DNA of 6,172 bases from Chitinophagaceae bacterium (GTDB taxonomy: Bacteria; Bacteroidota; Bacteroidia; Chitinophagales; Chitinophagaceae). The stretch is taken from NCBI GenBank assembly GCA_021323155.1, contig JAJTCI010000147.1:1-6172 (forward strand). Direction: 5' to 3'. The notes beneath the pieces were generated by a model. It saw nothing but the letters and a program-made list of their open reading frames with translations. It was not told where the DNA came from and made no database searches. This document shows, piece after piece, positions 5,536 through 6,172 of this stretch. The position numbers were made by a program, and so were the translations under genes. How positions within the stretch are numbered: position 1 is the first letter of the stretch; each line of letters opens with the position of its first letter.

Positions 5536-5627
5536 TCATAGTAACTGGTGATGGTCACTCCAATTGAATATCTTTTCTCAACATATTAACGAAAGCCCAA
5601 ACTTGTGTATCTTCTCAAAAAATTGCC

Positions 5628-6014
5628 ATGGAAAGAGTAACGGGGCCAGGCGGCTTCTTTATCAAGTCGAAAGACCCAAAGACATTGTGCGCCTGGTACG
5701 AAAAGCACCTCGGGGTGCCGTTCAACGGTAACACCTATGCAAACTTCGTTTGGAAGAATGACAACCCGGATGCACCTGGTAGCACCGTGTTCTCTTTTTT
5801 CGGGGAGGACACTAAGTATTTCGATCCGTCGAAAAGCAGTTGCATGGTGAACTTCCGGGTGAAGGATCTTCGTGTGTTATTAGAGGCGTTAAAGCAAGAA
5901 GGAGTGTGGGTAGACGAAAAAGTGGAAGAATATGATTACGGCAAATTCGGCTGGATCATGGATCCCGAAGGCAACAAGATCGAGTTATGGGAGCCCGTGG
6001 ACGGCGCTTTTTAA
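5628..6014 (+). CDS. VOC family protein (glyoxalase/bleomycin-resistance fold)
   Basis: The 128 residues contain two beta-alpha-beta-beta-beta modules of the vicinal oxygen chelate fold. Module one begins GGFFIKSKDPKTLCAWYEKHLGVPF (split here as GGFFIKSKD at 8-16 and WYEKHLGVPF at 23-32). Module two begins MVNFRVKDLRVLLEAL (73-88) and ends MDPEGNKIELWEP (111-123). The block FGWIMDPEGNKIELWEP is the hallmark of a common small VOC subgroup whose substrate is unknown. Of the usual VOC metal ligands, Glu119 is present. The positions where His normally starts each module's first strand appear to hold Gly9 and Met73, so metal binding by the classical set is doubtful. It need not be a glyoxalase I. 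The ATG at 5628 follows an A/T-rich leader (CTTCTCAAAAAATTGCC). It is divergent from clpS, and its stop codon overlaps that of the convergent LytTR gene. Confidence 0.9.
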   Translation: MERVTGPGGFFIKSKDPKTLCAWYEKHLGVPFNGNTYANFVWKNDNPDAPGSTVFSFFGEDTKYFDPSKSSCMVNFRVKDLRVLLEALKQEGVWVDEKVEEYDYGKFGWIMDPEGNKIELWEPVDGAF

Positions 6015-6172
6015 GCCTGCTTCAGTTTCTGCAGGTCATCGATCACGCTGGCGTAGCTGCTTCCGACAGGGATATCTTTTCCGGCGACCGTTAATTTCTG
6101 GCGGTTGAATTTCTCGATCTTGTTCACCGGCACAATGTAGGAACGGTGTACGCGTATGAATTCCCGTGGCGG
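6011..6172 (-). CDS. LytTR DNA-binding domain, C-terminal fragment (probable response regulator)
   Basis: Reading the minus strand from the window edge gives 53 in-frame residues ending at TAA (6013-6011). They start PPREFIRVHRSYIVPV and continue NKIEKFNRQKLTVAG, then KDIPVGSSYASVIDDL. The F-x-R-x-HRSYIVN/PxxxI pattern followed by a basic strand and a glycine-containing I-PVG-SY turn is the C-terminal half of the LytTR (LytR/AlgR) DNA-binding domain. This domain normally closes a response regulator of about 240 residues that has an N-terminal receiver domain. In Bacteroidota it is usually paired with a histidine kinase of the LytS/YehU type. Receiver, start codon and any partner kinase lie beyond the window. 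Its target genes cannot be guessed from this fragment. Confidence 0.88.
   Translation of the reverse strand, partial: PPREFIRVHRSYIVPVNKIEKFNRQKLTVAGKDIPVGSSYASVIDDLQKLKQA

Noticed and set aside
5051..5551. Plus-strand open frame of 166 codons opposite clpS and the aat leader
   Set aside because: Antisense to clpS, whose motifs are unambiguous; the product has no recognisable feature.
5569..5615. TATCTTTT (5569-5576) and TATCTTCT (5608-5615) as -7 boxes for the VOC gene
   Set aside because: Each misses one or two consensus positions, and no TTTG/TTG lies at a suitable distance upstream.

Overview
The window looks like ordinary chromosome from a member of the Bacteroidota, probably near Chitinophagales/Chitinophagaceae. 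This is inferred from several things: start codons preceded by A/T-rich sequence without Shine-Dalgarno motifs, matches to the Bacteroidota promoter -7 box (TAnnTTTG), the typical Bacteroidota form of ClpS and Tex, a clpS-aat pair, and intergenic short hairpins with GCCTRAAGGC cores. No phage, IS, CRISPR, tRNA or rRNA gene is visible.

Layout, left to right. (1) The 3' part of a gene carrying a GIY-YIG nuclease domain, cut by the window start (1-732, +). (2) A 311-base non-coding stretch holding three closely spaced GC-rich hairpins, two of them in a 44-bp tandem direct repeat, followed by another palindrome. (3) tex, a full-length RNA-binding transcription accessory protein (1044-3275, +). 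(4) Two adjacent small genes for exported proteins of unknown function (3331-3840 and 3914-4408, +). They are clearly paralogous: about 54 of 130 aligned residues are identical without a gap, and a cysteine pair is conserved at identical spacing. (5) On the opposite strand, clpS followed by aat (5437 down to 4409), a two-gene N-degron module. Aat adds Leu/Phe to protein N-termini, and ClpS delivers such proteins to a ClpAP-type protease. (6) A VOC-family (glyoxalase/bleomycin-resistance fold) protein (5628-6014, +), divergent from clpS. (7) The C-terminal 53 residues of a LytTR DNA-binding domain (6011-6172, -), presumably a response regulator, cut by the window end.

The only clear functional unit is clpS-aat. 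The 90 bases between the clpS stop and the best aat start (an unusual TTG) hold a hairpin and four heptamer repeats. They look like intergenic DNA that happens to stay open in frame, so the longer GTG-initiated reading is probably wrong. Two convergent gene pairs end with no spacing at all: 4408/4409 abut, and the stop codons at 6011-6014 overlap.

I found no convincing new multi-gene system. The best candidates for something undescribed are the tandem exported paralogues and the small-repeat content of the intergenic DNA.
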